A stretch of 64,000 nucleotides of DNA from Plumapathes pennacea (Eukaryota > Cnidaria > Anthozoa > Antipatharia > Myriopathidae): contig OZ038469.1 in NCBI GenBank assembly GCA_964036295.1, positions 11,961,591-12,025,590 on the forward strand, in the 5' to 3' direction. This document shows, piece after piece, positions 11,071 to 23,400 of the stretch (position 1 is its first letter; every line of letters begins with the position of its first letter). The translations under genes and the position numbers were made by a program. Under the pieces are notes generated by a model that saw only the letters and a program-made list of their open reading frames with translations, was not told the DNA's origin and did no database searches.

Positions 11071-14000
11071 ATGGCCACATACTCTGTAAATAAATCCTTC
11101 CTGACGTGGATTCCAGTCAGTGATGGAACAAAGCTGGCTGCCACGGTGTGGATGCCAAAACCACAGGAGATCAATGAGGAAGGAAAGCCAGAGGAAAAAT
11201 TTCCAGCTGTCCTAGGTACAAGACCCTCTGATTACAATACACAGTGGGGTTAAAAATATTATTTTAACATATTATCCTTATTTCCACATCAGAATTTCTC
11301 CCGTATCGTCGAGCGGATTTGACAGCAAGGCGTGATGAGGGAATCCACTCCTACTTCTGTTGCCATGGTTATGTCAGTATCCGAGTGGACTTGCGGGGCT
11401 GTGGTGACTCTGAGGGATTTTATCACGATGAATATGAGAAACAAGAGCAAGATGATGGCTGTGATGTCATTAGTTGGATCAGTGAGCAGGGCTGGTGCTC
11501 TGGAGCTGTGGGTGAGTTAACAGCAGGAGTGGCAGTGAGTAATATCAAAAATACACTTGTTTTGACAAATGGCTATAAGCACCAAAAATGTAAGCTCGAA
11601 CTTTCTTTTTGATCAAAAATTGGTGATAAAAAAAAACTATATTTTGTTGGCAAATCGGGGTAACATCCCCTTACAGGAAATAATGAGGAGTACCTCAGCA
11701 TTAGCTAGGAGTAGCCTTTAGAGCCGTTTTCGGATGACTGTCGAAAACCAAAACCAAAGTAATCACACAGGCCAATCACAGAGACTGAGAGAAAACAGTT
11801 CAGCTAATCAGAAGCCAAAGTAATTCACATTTGGTCTTGCGTTTGGTTTTACTTTCCAATCAGTAATGCGAGTACACGCCATCACTTGCGTGAGAAGTGT
11901 TTGGTTTTGGTTTTGGTCTTGTTCCTGATTGGTTGAGAAGGGAGTGCCAAACTTGTGTAGTCCAATCAGAAAGCGTAGCAAACGCAAAACCAAAGCAATC
12001 ACACGATTACTTTCGACAGTCATCCGAAAACAGCTCTATTTTCCCCAAAACACCACTCTCCCTACAGCAGGTGAATTAAAAGAAGGAGCAATAACAAGAT
12101 TCTTTCCACTGCAGCCAATCAAAATTCACTCTTATTTTGTCTTTTTATGTGGCAGGGATGTTTGGCTTTAGCTGGGGAGGCTTCAATAGTCTACAAATAG
12201 CCGCAAGACAACCTAGCGCGCTGAAGGCTATCATTTCTATGTGTTCTACTGATGACCGATACTCAGACGATGTCCACTACAGAGGGGGTTGTGTGATGGG
12301 GCATTCCATGTTGTCCTGGTCCAGCCTGATGTTCCTGTGGAATGCGCTCCCAGCCAACCCTCTTGATGGAGAAGGAAACAAACAGTGAGTGATGATTGGC
12401 TTGCAATGCAACGCAACACTACAATGCAAAAATTGGTCATTTCCAAGATGCCTGTTGCTCTCTTTCAAAACATAGGCCCAGGGCAAATCCTTGTGAAAAT
12501 TAGTTTAATTAATCAGTTTCAAGCAAATCAAACCCATTTTGATAAGGTTGGTCTAGCTGGTTTCAAACAGATGCATCAGGAATCCCTTTGTTTTGGAACA
12601 CCATTTACAAGGGGTAGTTTTTGGAGTCTTTGCTTCCAAATTTATTCTACCAAAGAAAGCAAGGTTACATGGTGGTAGTTCTGTTTTGCTCATCAGGGAT
12701 ACTAATCACCAGGCAAGTCCATCCTGGCACTAGGGGAGCCCACCCAGACCATGAGGGGTAAATCATTTAGGGAGTCCATCAAGACCATAAGGGGTACATT
12801 ACTGGGGAGTCCACCCAGGCCATAAGGGGTGAATCATTTGGGGAGTCCATAAAAGCCATAAGGGGTAAATCACTTGAAAAGTCTGTCAAGACTTTAAGTG
12901 GTAAAAAACTTTGGGGTCCATCAGAGCCATAAGAGGTACATTACTGGGGGAGTCCATCTAAGCCTTAAGAGGTACATTACTGGGGAGTCCATCTAAGCCT
13001 TAAGGGGAAAGATACTGGGGAAGCTAGACTTTCAGGTGTAAAGTAATGGGGTAGCCATCTACTGTAGGCCATAAGGGGTGGCCCTAATCACTAGCTGGTG
13101 CGGTAGATAATGGTTAAAGATGGACTTCCCTTTAATTTTTATCCTGGTGCTGCCATCTTAAATATTTATGTCTTTGTGGTTCTCCACAGATGGATGGAGA
13201 TTTGGCTGGATCGCCTCAGGAATCTTTCTCCTTGGGTGAACACCTGGTTGTCCCATCAAACGCGAGACGAGTACTGGAAGCACGGCTCAATCTGCGAGGA
13301 CTACAGTCGGGTCCAATGCCCAGTGTTCCTGGCTGGAGGTTGGTTAGACTTGTACACTAATCCTGTATTTCGCATGATGGAAGATTTGAGTAGCCCAACC
13401 AAGGCAATAGTTGGTCCTTGGACACACGGATGGCCCATGGAGGCAGTGCCAGGGCCTCAAATTGACTTCTTGTCTGAGTGCCTACGTTGGTGGGACTGTC
13501 ACTTGAAGGGCCTTCCCAGTGGGATCATGGAGGAACCAAAGCTACGGATGTACCTCAGACAGGGTAGGGGGGGTGTTACGTTTTAAGTGCTACTACTGTC
13601 TAGTGCTCACTCAAAAGTTGATTAACAAAAACAAACTTTTTTTCACTGTTCAATCGTGAGGTACCTTGCGATATTATGTAATACAGGCTAACTTCCACGA
13701 ACGGCTACAGCCAGAACCTTTCCGTTCCCGTCTACAATCCATATATTTACTCTTACTGGAACCTCCCCACAACGGCAGCCTCTGAATAACGGTAATGGAA
13801 GCATTTGAGAGGTGTCCATCTTAGAGAATACAGCTAGAGTAAATGACTGAAGAAACGGTAGGTACCGCTCCTATTAGGTGTCCGTCTTTGAGGGGTATCC
13901 GTTAAGAGGGGGTTAACTGTAATTTTCACTGAGTAGCATTTTCTGAAAAATTATGTAAGTCAGATTTTTTGAATTAGCCTTTTGTGACGCTACCGTTGTT

Positions 14001-16308
14001 CATATCTTTAATAAGCATACGATTATTCCCAACGTAATTTATGCATGTGGTATGTGATTGGATTAAAGGTATTACGGACCCTCAGAGGAAAAATGTTTGG
14101 CCGGGTACGTGGATTGCAGAAGATAATTGGCCTTCAACTAACGTTTACTGCGCTCAGTTTGTGCTAAAGCCAACCGGTCAATTGAAAAGGATTGATAAAA
14201 AGAAAAATTCGACTATTGAGCGAACAACAACATCTTCTGGAAGAGAGTTCAGCCAAGTGAAGTCTTCCCTTCTTTGCGGACAAGCATCCGATAATGGTAT
14301 GCCGTCCACCATTGGAGGCTTGGCCTTTGACCAACGACATGATGACGGACTGTCTGTGTGCTTTGACACTGCACCTCTGGACAACCAACTGGCGGTGCTC
14401 GGTTTTCCGGAAGTGACGTTGGATCTAAGTGCGGATTCTTCCGGCGGCACTCTGGTGGCACGTCTTTGTGACGTTTTCCCGGACGGACGGTCCACGCTGA
14501 TTTGCACAGGTGAGGCATTTAGGCATATCGAATTTAGGGTCACTGTTACCAACTTTTCGAAGTAAAGTTTATAGCGTAGACGAAGATAGGGGCACCGTCA
14601 ATTAGCGGAAAAACTTGTCGTCAGAGAGATCAGGTCTGCTGGCCTGGTCAGCGGATGTACACGGGCATATAATACCGCGCGCAAAAATGGCGGGAAAGTG
14701 TTTATCTTAAGTGCCTTCAGTTATTCATCTTGTCCATAAGGTAGACAGCCAATTGAATACTGTACCTTTGATGCCCCAAAATGGCTCAGTCGAGGGAGTT
14801 TTATTGAAAGTGTTTGTGCTCTTTTTCAGGACTGCTGAACCTTTCTCACCGAGATGGCGACTCCTCAGACTCCGTGAAGCCACTTGAGCCACACAAGCCT
14901 TATCACATACAACTCCAGCTGGATTCCGCTGCTTACGTTGTTGCTGCTGACCATAAAATACGGCTCGCCATCTCCTCCAACTACTGGCCCACAGTGTGGC
15001 CTTCACCATTCCCGACATGCTTCACGATCCACCCTGGGAACGAGAATGTGCTAAGTCTGCCCGTGCGAGCTCCGAATCTGAGTGGACTGATGCGGGACCA
15101 AGCATTCAGTACGTTCGAGCCTCCTTGTGAGACGAAAACTTTGCCGGCTGAAGTGATCAGAAAAGCCAGTAGTACGACCAGGTATGACCTGTCCTATTAA
15201 AATTTGAGTTTAACGAATGATGGAATGGAACGAATCATAGACTCCAATTACCCGCAGTGACTAAACTGTTCTATTTTCATATTTGTCGATCAATGTTAAA
15301 TTTTAACTACAATCTAAGACAAAAGTGCCGGGACACCTTCAGGCTTTGTGCACACTCCCCCTCACCGAACTCTTTACGGAAGCAAACCGAACAAATACGA
15401 CTAGACTACGACAGTTTCACGGGGCTTAAATAGCACACTCTACCAAACACGATCCCAAACGTTTCAAACAACCAAGACGTTCGTTAGACAGATTTACCTG
15501 CATTGACGTTTGACCTCTAACTTGGTTCACACTAAGGAGCTTAAGCCAACTAGGATGGCGACGGCAACGCAAGGAACCAGAAAAAAAAGTATATCCGTAT
15601 TCCTTATGTCTTTGTAACTTTTCCTATTTATAGGTTGCTCAAATTTGTTCGTTTTTGCCGAAGTTCTATTGCCTTTATAGTTTCTTACCAAGAAAAACGA
15701 CTGTCGTAATTTTTCAAAATGACGTCCACGTCCTGACAACAACTTAAAAAAGAAGCATTTGAAGTCGCACGCGAGAGCACGACGACCCCGAGATCATGTC
15801 AATTTCACATATTCACGTGCTCCTTTTGTTTTCTGCAATGAGTTTTATTGTTTCACTGACGTTGCCCGTCCTGGTGCTTAAGTTCCCTACTAACGACATA
15901 CGGATAACGTGATGACCTTTAGTATTTTCATGTTGCAGAACTCTCGAACTAGACGGTCAGAGCGGAACTTCTAAGTTGACCTACTTCAAAGACTACGGAT
16001 GTTTCTTTCTAAAAGACAGCGGAACCCTTTATGACAGGACAACAAAAGAAGTGTACACAGTTACCGAGGACGAGCCGACCTCGGCACGAGTCACCATCGA
16101 GGGATATATGAAGTTAAAAAGAGAGGCTTCCGCTGACCGCAAGAGCACGACCGGCTCACCCGTGTGGGATACTAGTATCCAGACCCTTAACGAGATGTGG
16201 GCCGACGAGAAGAAGTTTTATGTCCGTTGCACACTGAAGGCTTTTCACGAGACGAAGGAGGTGTTTTCAAAAACTTGGGATGAGAACTTTGAGCGTAGTT
16301 TTGTCTGA
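11071..16308 (+). CDS. CocE/NonD-family (S15-like) alpha/beta hydrolase, copy B, 7 exons
   Basis: Exons: 11071-11215, 11293-11511, 12156-12384, 13190-13563, 14069-14509, 14830-15181, 15939-16308. The product is 709 aa. Exon lengths equal copy A except exon 1 (+3 nt) and exon 5 (-9 nt), and the phases are identical. The start is MATYSVNK. The putative triad is Ser127 (GFSWGG), Asp251 (GGWLDLYTNP) and His277 (GPWTHGW). An upstream region with EFLPYRRAD and RVDLRGCGDS is typical of bacterial CocE/NonD proteins. The C-terminal half (about 310-709) resembles PepX_C, with blocks such as RLCDVFPDG, LNLSHRDGD and RLAISSNYWP. No signal peptide is seen. The acceptor of exon 5 (GATTAAAG) has a poor pyrimidine tract, so that boundary is the least certain. 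The exact substrate cannot be told from sequence. Confidence 0.92.
11721..12037. mobile_element. MITE-like element with GAGC(C/T)GTTTTCGGATGACTGTC termini
   Basis: Inverted termini of about 26 bp (GAGCCGTTTTCGGATGACTG... and its complement ending CAGCTC) bound about 317 bp within an intron of hydrolase copy B. TA flanks both ends, compatible with a TA target duplication. The interior carries inverted GTTTTGGTTTTGG/CCAAAACCAAAG blocks. Related copies lie at 44578-44880, 46258-46465 and a fragment near 62246. Confidence 0.65.
12720..13085. repeat. Degenerate ~40-bp minisatellite (GGGGAGTCCATC..CCATAAGGGGTA)
   Basis: About nine imperfect units containing 'GGGGAGTCCATC' and 'CATAAGGGGTA' run in tandem in intron 3 of hydrolase copy B. 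Unit length varies around 38-42 bp. Non-coding. Confidence 0.75.
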
Positions 16309-17441
16309 TGACTTTATATAATGAGGATGAAACCGGCCCAATGGAAACAAACTCCTTTTTCCAGCCTTGTTTTTTGTTAGTCATTATTCCTAGAAATACA
16401 AGAATCAAACGCGTAATATGCTATTTTTAGATGGTAGAATTCATAGTTAATTACTATTGTACATAAGGTGCTTGTAGTTTCCACCGAGAAAAATATAAGA
16501 CTCAGAAATGCTATTTTTAGATGCTAGAAATTTATGGTTAATTACTATTGTATAAATGTACAATTAGTTGTGCATAAGGTGCTTGCAGTTTCCACCAAGA
16601 AAAATACACGACTCATAAAAAAGCTATTTAAGATGCTAGAAATCCATAGTTAATTAATATTGTATATATGTAAAATTAGTTGTGCATAAGGTGCTTGTAG
16701 TTTTCACCGAGAAAAATACACGACTCATAGAAATGCTATTTAAGATGCTAGAAATTCAGATGGCAGCATTTTACTGGGGAGTAGATTTTCGGGACTTTGA
16801 CAAGTGTTTGCTTAACACAGCTGGTTGCTTATACAGATAGAGCCTACAATATCTTACTGAGGGGTATTCTTAGAGGTGTAGAACCTTGTCAAGTGTCCAC
16901 TTAATACAAGTTTGACTGTAACTGAAAAATATGGAAATATAACATTTCAATACAGGTTCAAGCGAGTGGTTCAGTCGTCTGTGTCTAGTTGTGAATAGCT
17001 TTGGTCCTTCCATGTCTCACACTTGAACGGGATCAGGTCCCGGGCCACCAATATTTCAGGTGCTAAAGTCCAATAAAAAAAGAGCCCTTGAGGAACAAAG
17101 AAAAAACCGGACTTGCTTGAACATTTTCTGTCTCGGCTTGAAGATATTGCTTCTATTTTCGAGTGTTAAAAACAATATTCTTACTCACTCGCGCAGCGCT
17201 CGTTCGTAAAGTATTGTTTTTACTACTCGAAAATGAAATTCATATCTTCACGCGGCCGTAGTTGACCGCTGACCACAAATGATGGTGGATGTCGGGCGGT
17301 CATAAATGGCGGTTGCCTTTACGTAACAAGATTGCTCTTGCCGGCAGCAGCCCTTCATGCATGATGATACAAGAAGAGTCAGGGTAACAGTGATGTTTTA
17401 AGCATTCTTAGGTGCTGCTGTTTGGTGTTCTGCGTGCTGTA
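16309..17441. other. Spacer between hydrolase copy B and ADCK1
   Basis: No gene is seen. It contains the ~113-bp tandem repeat (16418-16760) and AT-rich sequence. The last 200 bp before the ADCK1 start codon are the likely promoter and 5' leader, but no specific element could be assigned. Confidence 0.55.
16418..16760. repeat. ~113-bp tandem repeat, about three units
   Basis: Units begin 'GCTATTTTTAGATG(C/G)TAGAA' and contain 'GTGCATAAGGTGCTTG(T/C)AG' and 'CACCGAGAAAAATA'. The first unit lacks about 22 bp present in the second and third, and a partial fourth follows. It lies just downstream of the hydrolase copy B stop codon and may be in its 3' UTR. Confidence 0.85.
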
Positions 17442-20400
17442 ATGCGCCTGTTTAGAAGGGTTCTTGGTTATGGCGTGCTCACGATTGGAGCGTGTTCTGT
17501 TTCAACGTATGCAGCAGTCTCTTGGTCGCCGCAGTTCAACAGAAAGTTCTCTTCAAATGGTGCAGTGCGATTTGGCAGAGCTGCTTTGGTGGTAAGTGTT
17601 TTCGGTAACACAGAACGATAAAAAGTTGAACAGCGCTGGGCATGAGAAATTTAAAGGGAAATATATACTGTTAGGAGAGTTCCCCGGGTCTGAAACCACA
17701 TTTCTTACAGAGCAAACTCATGGTTAGTATGAATATACGAATAACTAATTCAGCTGAAATGAGTATATGTGACTGTAGCAACTGTATCAATCATTCAATT
17801 CCAGCTGAAACGAATTCATGCAACAACTGGAATTCTTACCCGGGGGGGGGGGGGGGGGGGGGGTACTCCCATATATTTCCTATATAGGGATGTTCCGCCC
17901 AATAGGGTATCATTTTCAGGGTCTTCTGTCTTAAACAGGGTATCAAATTTTACATTTTCGAGTCTTAAACAGGGTTATTTTCCAAAGATTTTTTCCTCTT
18001 CCCCTCCCCCCTCAACCACATTTTTGCTCTCACCATTTTTGCGCAATTTCTTCGTATGCTCCAGTGGAAACGCATGCAATGCAGGCTAACTTATCTAAAC
18101 TTAGTCTTGAACAGGGTATCAAATTAGAGCACTTTGTCTTAGACAGGGTAGCAAAATTTCCATTTTTGTGTCTTGAATAGGGTCAGGTTTTTATAGAGTC
18201 GGCGGAACCCCCCTACCCAAATTCCTATTAAGTACCCCCCCCCCCCCCCCTCCCCGGAATTCTTATTGATCGATGCACAACCTCTTACACCCTACCCAAA
18301 GAGTCACAAATTAAAAGAGTAACAATATCTAGAATCACATATAACCTCACTTAGAGACTATACGCAGAGATCTGCAGTTGCCAGAATTTTTTTATATTAT
18401 ATGAATATAAGGGTGCATCTTATGCATTAATATTAGCTATAAAAAGGCTTCGCGATCAGAGCCTTCTAAACATGCAGCATTCAAGCCATATATAAAGAAA
18501 TTTAGACTCGTGAAGCTCTAACTTTACTATTACTGTTAAATTTTAATGCAGGTTGCAGCCGTGAGTTTTGATTACAAAACATCTCTATGGGGGGCATCAA
18601 TTGATAACAGTACCAAGGAATATGAACTGCTGAAATCCCAGGTAAAATGTTCATGAACGCCTCAGGTAGTCAGGTCACACATTGTCAGTACTGTCAACAT
18701 TAGCAGTTGCCCACTATGCTTGGGGCAACCAAAAAATTTGGTTGTGCAACGGAAATTCAGGGCTGGGCAGAAATTATGAGACTTCCTATTGGTTGAAGTT
18801 AATCTACAGTCCAAAGGGCAACCAACCTAAAACCTAATGAAGTTGAGAGCTGCTTGTACCACTACAATATCTAGTGATAATTCATCTGGGCCCGGTTTTT
18901 CAAAGCACGATTAGGCTAATCCTGGATTAGGTCTAAACTTTCATGTTATTTATATGCCTGAAAATGCAAAGGTTTTTGTCCACAACAGCTTCCTTTATGC
19001 GTTTTTAAGCTGGAACAACCTTTTTAATCCATCTTCGAACAAAACTCTGCAGTTTATTGGCAGCCGGATCGAGAGAAAGAATTTCATTAATCCTGGATTA
19101 GCTTAATCTGCTTTCGAAAAACCGGGCCCTAATCTTCTTCTAAATCAGGATCACATAATATGTGATCTACCTATTATAGTGGTGACATCACTACTGTACA
19201 AGTGTACTATCTAGTCCAGTCAGATCATTAATGCTATCTACAGTGCCTTATAAACCAATCAGATCACATGTACTATCTATTATTGCAACCATTCAGGTTG
19301 CTGATGTACTACTAGATACTGAACTATAATGTAAATATTGTAATAAAAAGTCATTAACAATAATTCTGACTCAACAGGTCCATCTCAGATCTGCTCTTCG
19401 GTTGCGGGACCTTTGCTGTGTCAATGGCGGCACATACATCAAAGTTGGTCAGTACATTGCTACGCTGGATTACTTGTTACCAGTGGAGTACGTGCGGACC
19501 ATGAGAATTCTTCATGATGATGCACCGCAGAGCTCTCTTTCTGACATCCATGTTGTAATAGAGGAGGAGCTTGGCTCCCCTGTTGAGAAGTTGTTTCTTG
19601 ATTTTGAAAAAAAGCCACTAGGAGCAGCGTCACTCGCACAAGTCCACAAGGCGACGCTGATGGATGGACGGACTGTGGCCGTGAAGGTTCAACACAGATA
19701 TGTCCAGAAAAATGCTGCAGTGGATATGAAAACACTTGAGGTCAGTAATACAGTGCCGGAGGCTAATTTTTCTTGACTATGAATTCCTGCTGCCAACCTT
19801 GTCAAAGACATCTCACTCCTTAACACAGCTGCCAAATGGATTTTGCTGATATTACTTTTTCTGAACTTCCACTTCTAATTTTCCATTATTGAAAATAAAT
19901 CTATGTTTTATTTTTTACCTATAATTTGCCATTGATTTGCTTAAATTACTTTTTCTTAACTGCGGCTTCTATTTTTTCCATACTAAAAATAACTTTTATC
20001 TTATTTTTTAGCTATAATTTGCCATTTTTTTAGTTAATCTGGATTTGCTAATTAATTATAAAATTATGCATGATGTCATGAAAATGAGCCTTGCTAAACT
20101 GGAAATTTCTTCTGCATGAGCATCTAAAAAAGTTGGTGGGTGTTTATTACAATAAGATATATTGTTGTTAAGCTAGTTCTGAAAGTGATAGGCATTTAAA
20201 TTGGTGGGCAAGTGAGAGGGAACTTCTTCTACGCTCCTGTCAGGACAGTACTGGGGTACAGGCGGTGGTTTTAATTTACTTCTAGTAACTAATATCATTT
20301 ACATTATACATGTACCAGTTTTTAGCCCGTGCTGTTGCATGGCTGTTTCCTGAATTTGGTTTCCTCTGGCTTGTGGATGAGAGTAAACGCAACCTTCCCC

Positions 20401-23400
20401 TGGAGCTTGACTTTGAAAATGAAGGCAAGAATGCTGAAAAAGTAGCCAAGATATTTAAAGCTTGCACTTTTTTGAAGGTTGGTGGGCTGTTTGTCTTAGT
20501 TTCTCTGGTTGTAACTCTGTCTTAAATGTAGTCCTGATTACTTTTTGGAATGTTCAGTACAGTACGTCTTGTAACTCCGGGTTTAGCCTTAAACCCTATG
20601 GGCCGATTTTTTAAACAAAGTCTAACTTAGACCTGGTTTATCACTAAATTGAAGTTTAGACGGACGCCGTAAAACAGGGTTAGCTGAACGTTAAACTGCA
20701 TTTTTAGAACATGGATCGGAGTCGGTTTTTAAAGACGACGTTTAGCCGTTGTCCGTTAAGCATCGCTATTTTTTAAATCTTGTTTATACCAGGTCTTTCT
20801 TAACCGCGGTCTAGACCTTGTTTAAAAAATCGCGGTGAACAAACTGAAATGACAACTCTGCCAAACTGTCTTGCCACTCCTGTGTGCACTGCTAAGCGAT
20901 TGGTAGACAGTGAAAAGTGGTTAGTATACTATAGTTTGTTGGATCTTGATCGTGCTTACGAATTTATCTCGATCAGTCAGCGGACGTCAGACCCCTCCAC
21001 TTTCCCCAACTCATATGTCACTGTTTGCAAACTAGCTGTCATTCACACTCAGGACAAAGCAAGTTTATTCACCTTGGGTCTTGTTTAGGTTCCTCAGATT
21101 TACTGGGATTTATCGACAAAGCGTGTTTTGACCATGGAGTTCTGTGACGGTGGTAAAGTGGACGACCTTGGCTTTATGAAAGAACACAATATTTCTTGTG
21201 ATGAGGTGGGTAAAGTACGGAAATTGTTTCTTTGGTATCGTAAATGTGAACCATTCGATTGAACCTGGTGCCCACCCAACTCAATATTCACGTGGGTTGC
21301 GCGCGCACTTAAGTTTGATTGGCCACAAATTTCAGTATAGAGTTGTTTGGCTAATACGTAAATGTTGGCTTCTGAACGGTTTGCCATTACATTAACTTTA
21401 AGTAATTTAGCTCCATTCATTTTCAAAGACAATTTAAGTGAAGTAATACGGGCAACTTTTCTCGCAACTTGTCGCGAGGGACTGGGAACTAGCCTCGAGG
21501 GACTGGGAACTAGGAGGGGAGGGAAGGCCTTCCCTCCCCTCCTAGTTCCCAGTCCATCGAGGCCGCTACGCAGGCTATTTCATGCGTCGCTACTGTGTCG
21601 TCTGAATCTGAACGTGCACTTCAACGTTGTATTCGTCTGGCAATGACGGGTAATCCGTGTTGAAGAAAAATTTCCCCCGGAGCAAGAGAGAAACTCGCCT
21701 GAATTAAATTCGGCGCTTGTACGACGAATAAAGCAGGCCTTAGTGATTTTTCCTCGCTTCTGCTATCCAGGTATCACGCAAGCTTGGCTGGCTGTACAGT
21801 CAGATGATTTTTACTAAGGGTTTTGTGCATTGCGATCCACATCCGGGAAACGTTCTGGTCAGGAAGAACCCGGTGTCCCGTATGAACGGTGTGGAGATCG
21901 TGCTGTTGGACCATGGACTGTACCACGTAAGTGACGTCAGATTGGCATCTGCCCGTACACAGCTATGAAACTTGATTCGTTTTGTGTGGTGTCAATTGTC
22001 TACAGTTCTCTTATTTTATTGTCTTTGTTTTAGACTTTAACGGACGACTTTCGTGTTAGCTATTGCAAGCTCTGGCAGTCCCTCATAGCGGCAGATGTGG
22101 AAGGAATAAAACGTCACAGCGATGCGTTGGGCGTGGGCCACATGTACGGCCTACTTGCCTGCATGTTGACCGCGAGGTCCTGGAAAGTAGTCACTGCGGG
22201 GATTAATGAGGGGCCTGTGTCTAAGGAAGAGGTTTGTAGCGACTGCAGTATTTTTACATGCGTGAGATTACTATTGTTCCCTTGAAAGGAAGATGGCGCG
22301 AAATTAAGGGAGAGACTGGGCAAACTGAGATAAAATTCAAATAAATTCAAATAAAATAAATTCAAATAAATTCAAATAAAATCAAATAAAATTCAGTCAG
22401 CTACCAAGGTTTCCTCACTGTGTTATAATATCGAGGTTTTACGAGCGTCACACCGAGCTACGAAATCTGCGCTTGAATCCACGGTATTGTGCAATAGACC
22501 CTATTCACATAATTAATAAATTTCCGCTGGTTTGCCGTGGTGTGGACTCTTATTTACCACGATTTACGTCATCACATGGTCAAAATGTTGTGGACTCACG
22601 AGGCGCTTCGCCGAGTGAGTCCGCAACTAATTTTGACCATGTGATGACGTAAATCGTGGTAAATAAGAGTCCACACCACGGCAAACCAGTGGAAATTTGT
22701 TTTTTACCACAACATTTAGAAATATACAGGAAACTTTCGTTGTATTTCGCTGCAAAACGTGACATACTGGCGTCAGCTGGCGTCAGCATCGTTGTCTGGA
22801 CTCTTATTTACCACGCTAAATCGACCAATCAGAGAGCGAGAAACTAGTGTGTTGTGGTAAAAACTGATTTTTTAAGTGAAGGAACTGGGATCTTTAACAT
22901 GAGAATAGCTACTTATATCACAGTGAGCACATAAATATTAACATTTTTGGAAAGTTTCAACGGTATTGGACGTAATCCAAATATGGTATGCAGGATGACA
23001 TTTATAACCTCTAATCTATAATATCATATGTCTGCGGTATCTCACTTACATTACAATGAGCACATAAATATTGACACTTTTGGAAAGTTTCAACGGTATT
23101 GGACGTAATCCCAAAAAGGTATGCAGGATGACATTTATAGACTCTAATCTATAATATCGTATCTCTGCGGTGTCTCACGTCTTCTTTCCCTTCTTCAGGC
23201 TGATGAGATTAGGGATGGCGTGACGACGTACTTGGGTGAAATCTCCCAACTCCTGAACAGCGTCCCAAGACAACTTCTCCTTTTATTCAAAACAAACGAT
23301 TTGCTGCGAAGCATCGATTATCGGCTCCAGACCACCGCGACCGCCCGCTCCTTTATCACCATGTCCCGCTGCTGCGTGCGCACAATCACCGAGGAAAACC

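Noticed and set aside
1632-16308. Bacterial contamination as explanation of the CocE/NonD genes
   Set aside because: Both genes are interrupted by six introns with GT/AG borders and conserved phases, and they are embedded among eukaryotic repeats.
17412-17441. Upstream GTG start for ADCK1 (adds 10 residues)
   Set aside because: GTG starts are not usual in animals; the in-frame ATG at 17442 starts a good mitochondrial-type N-terminus.
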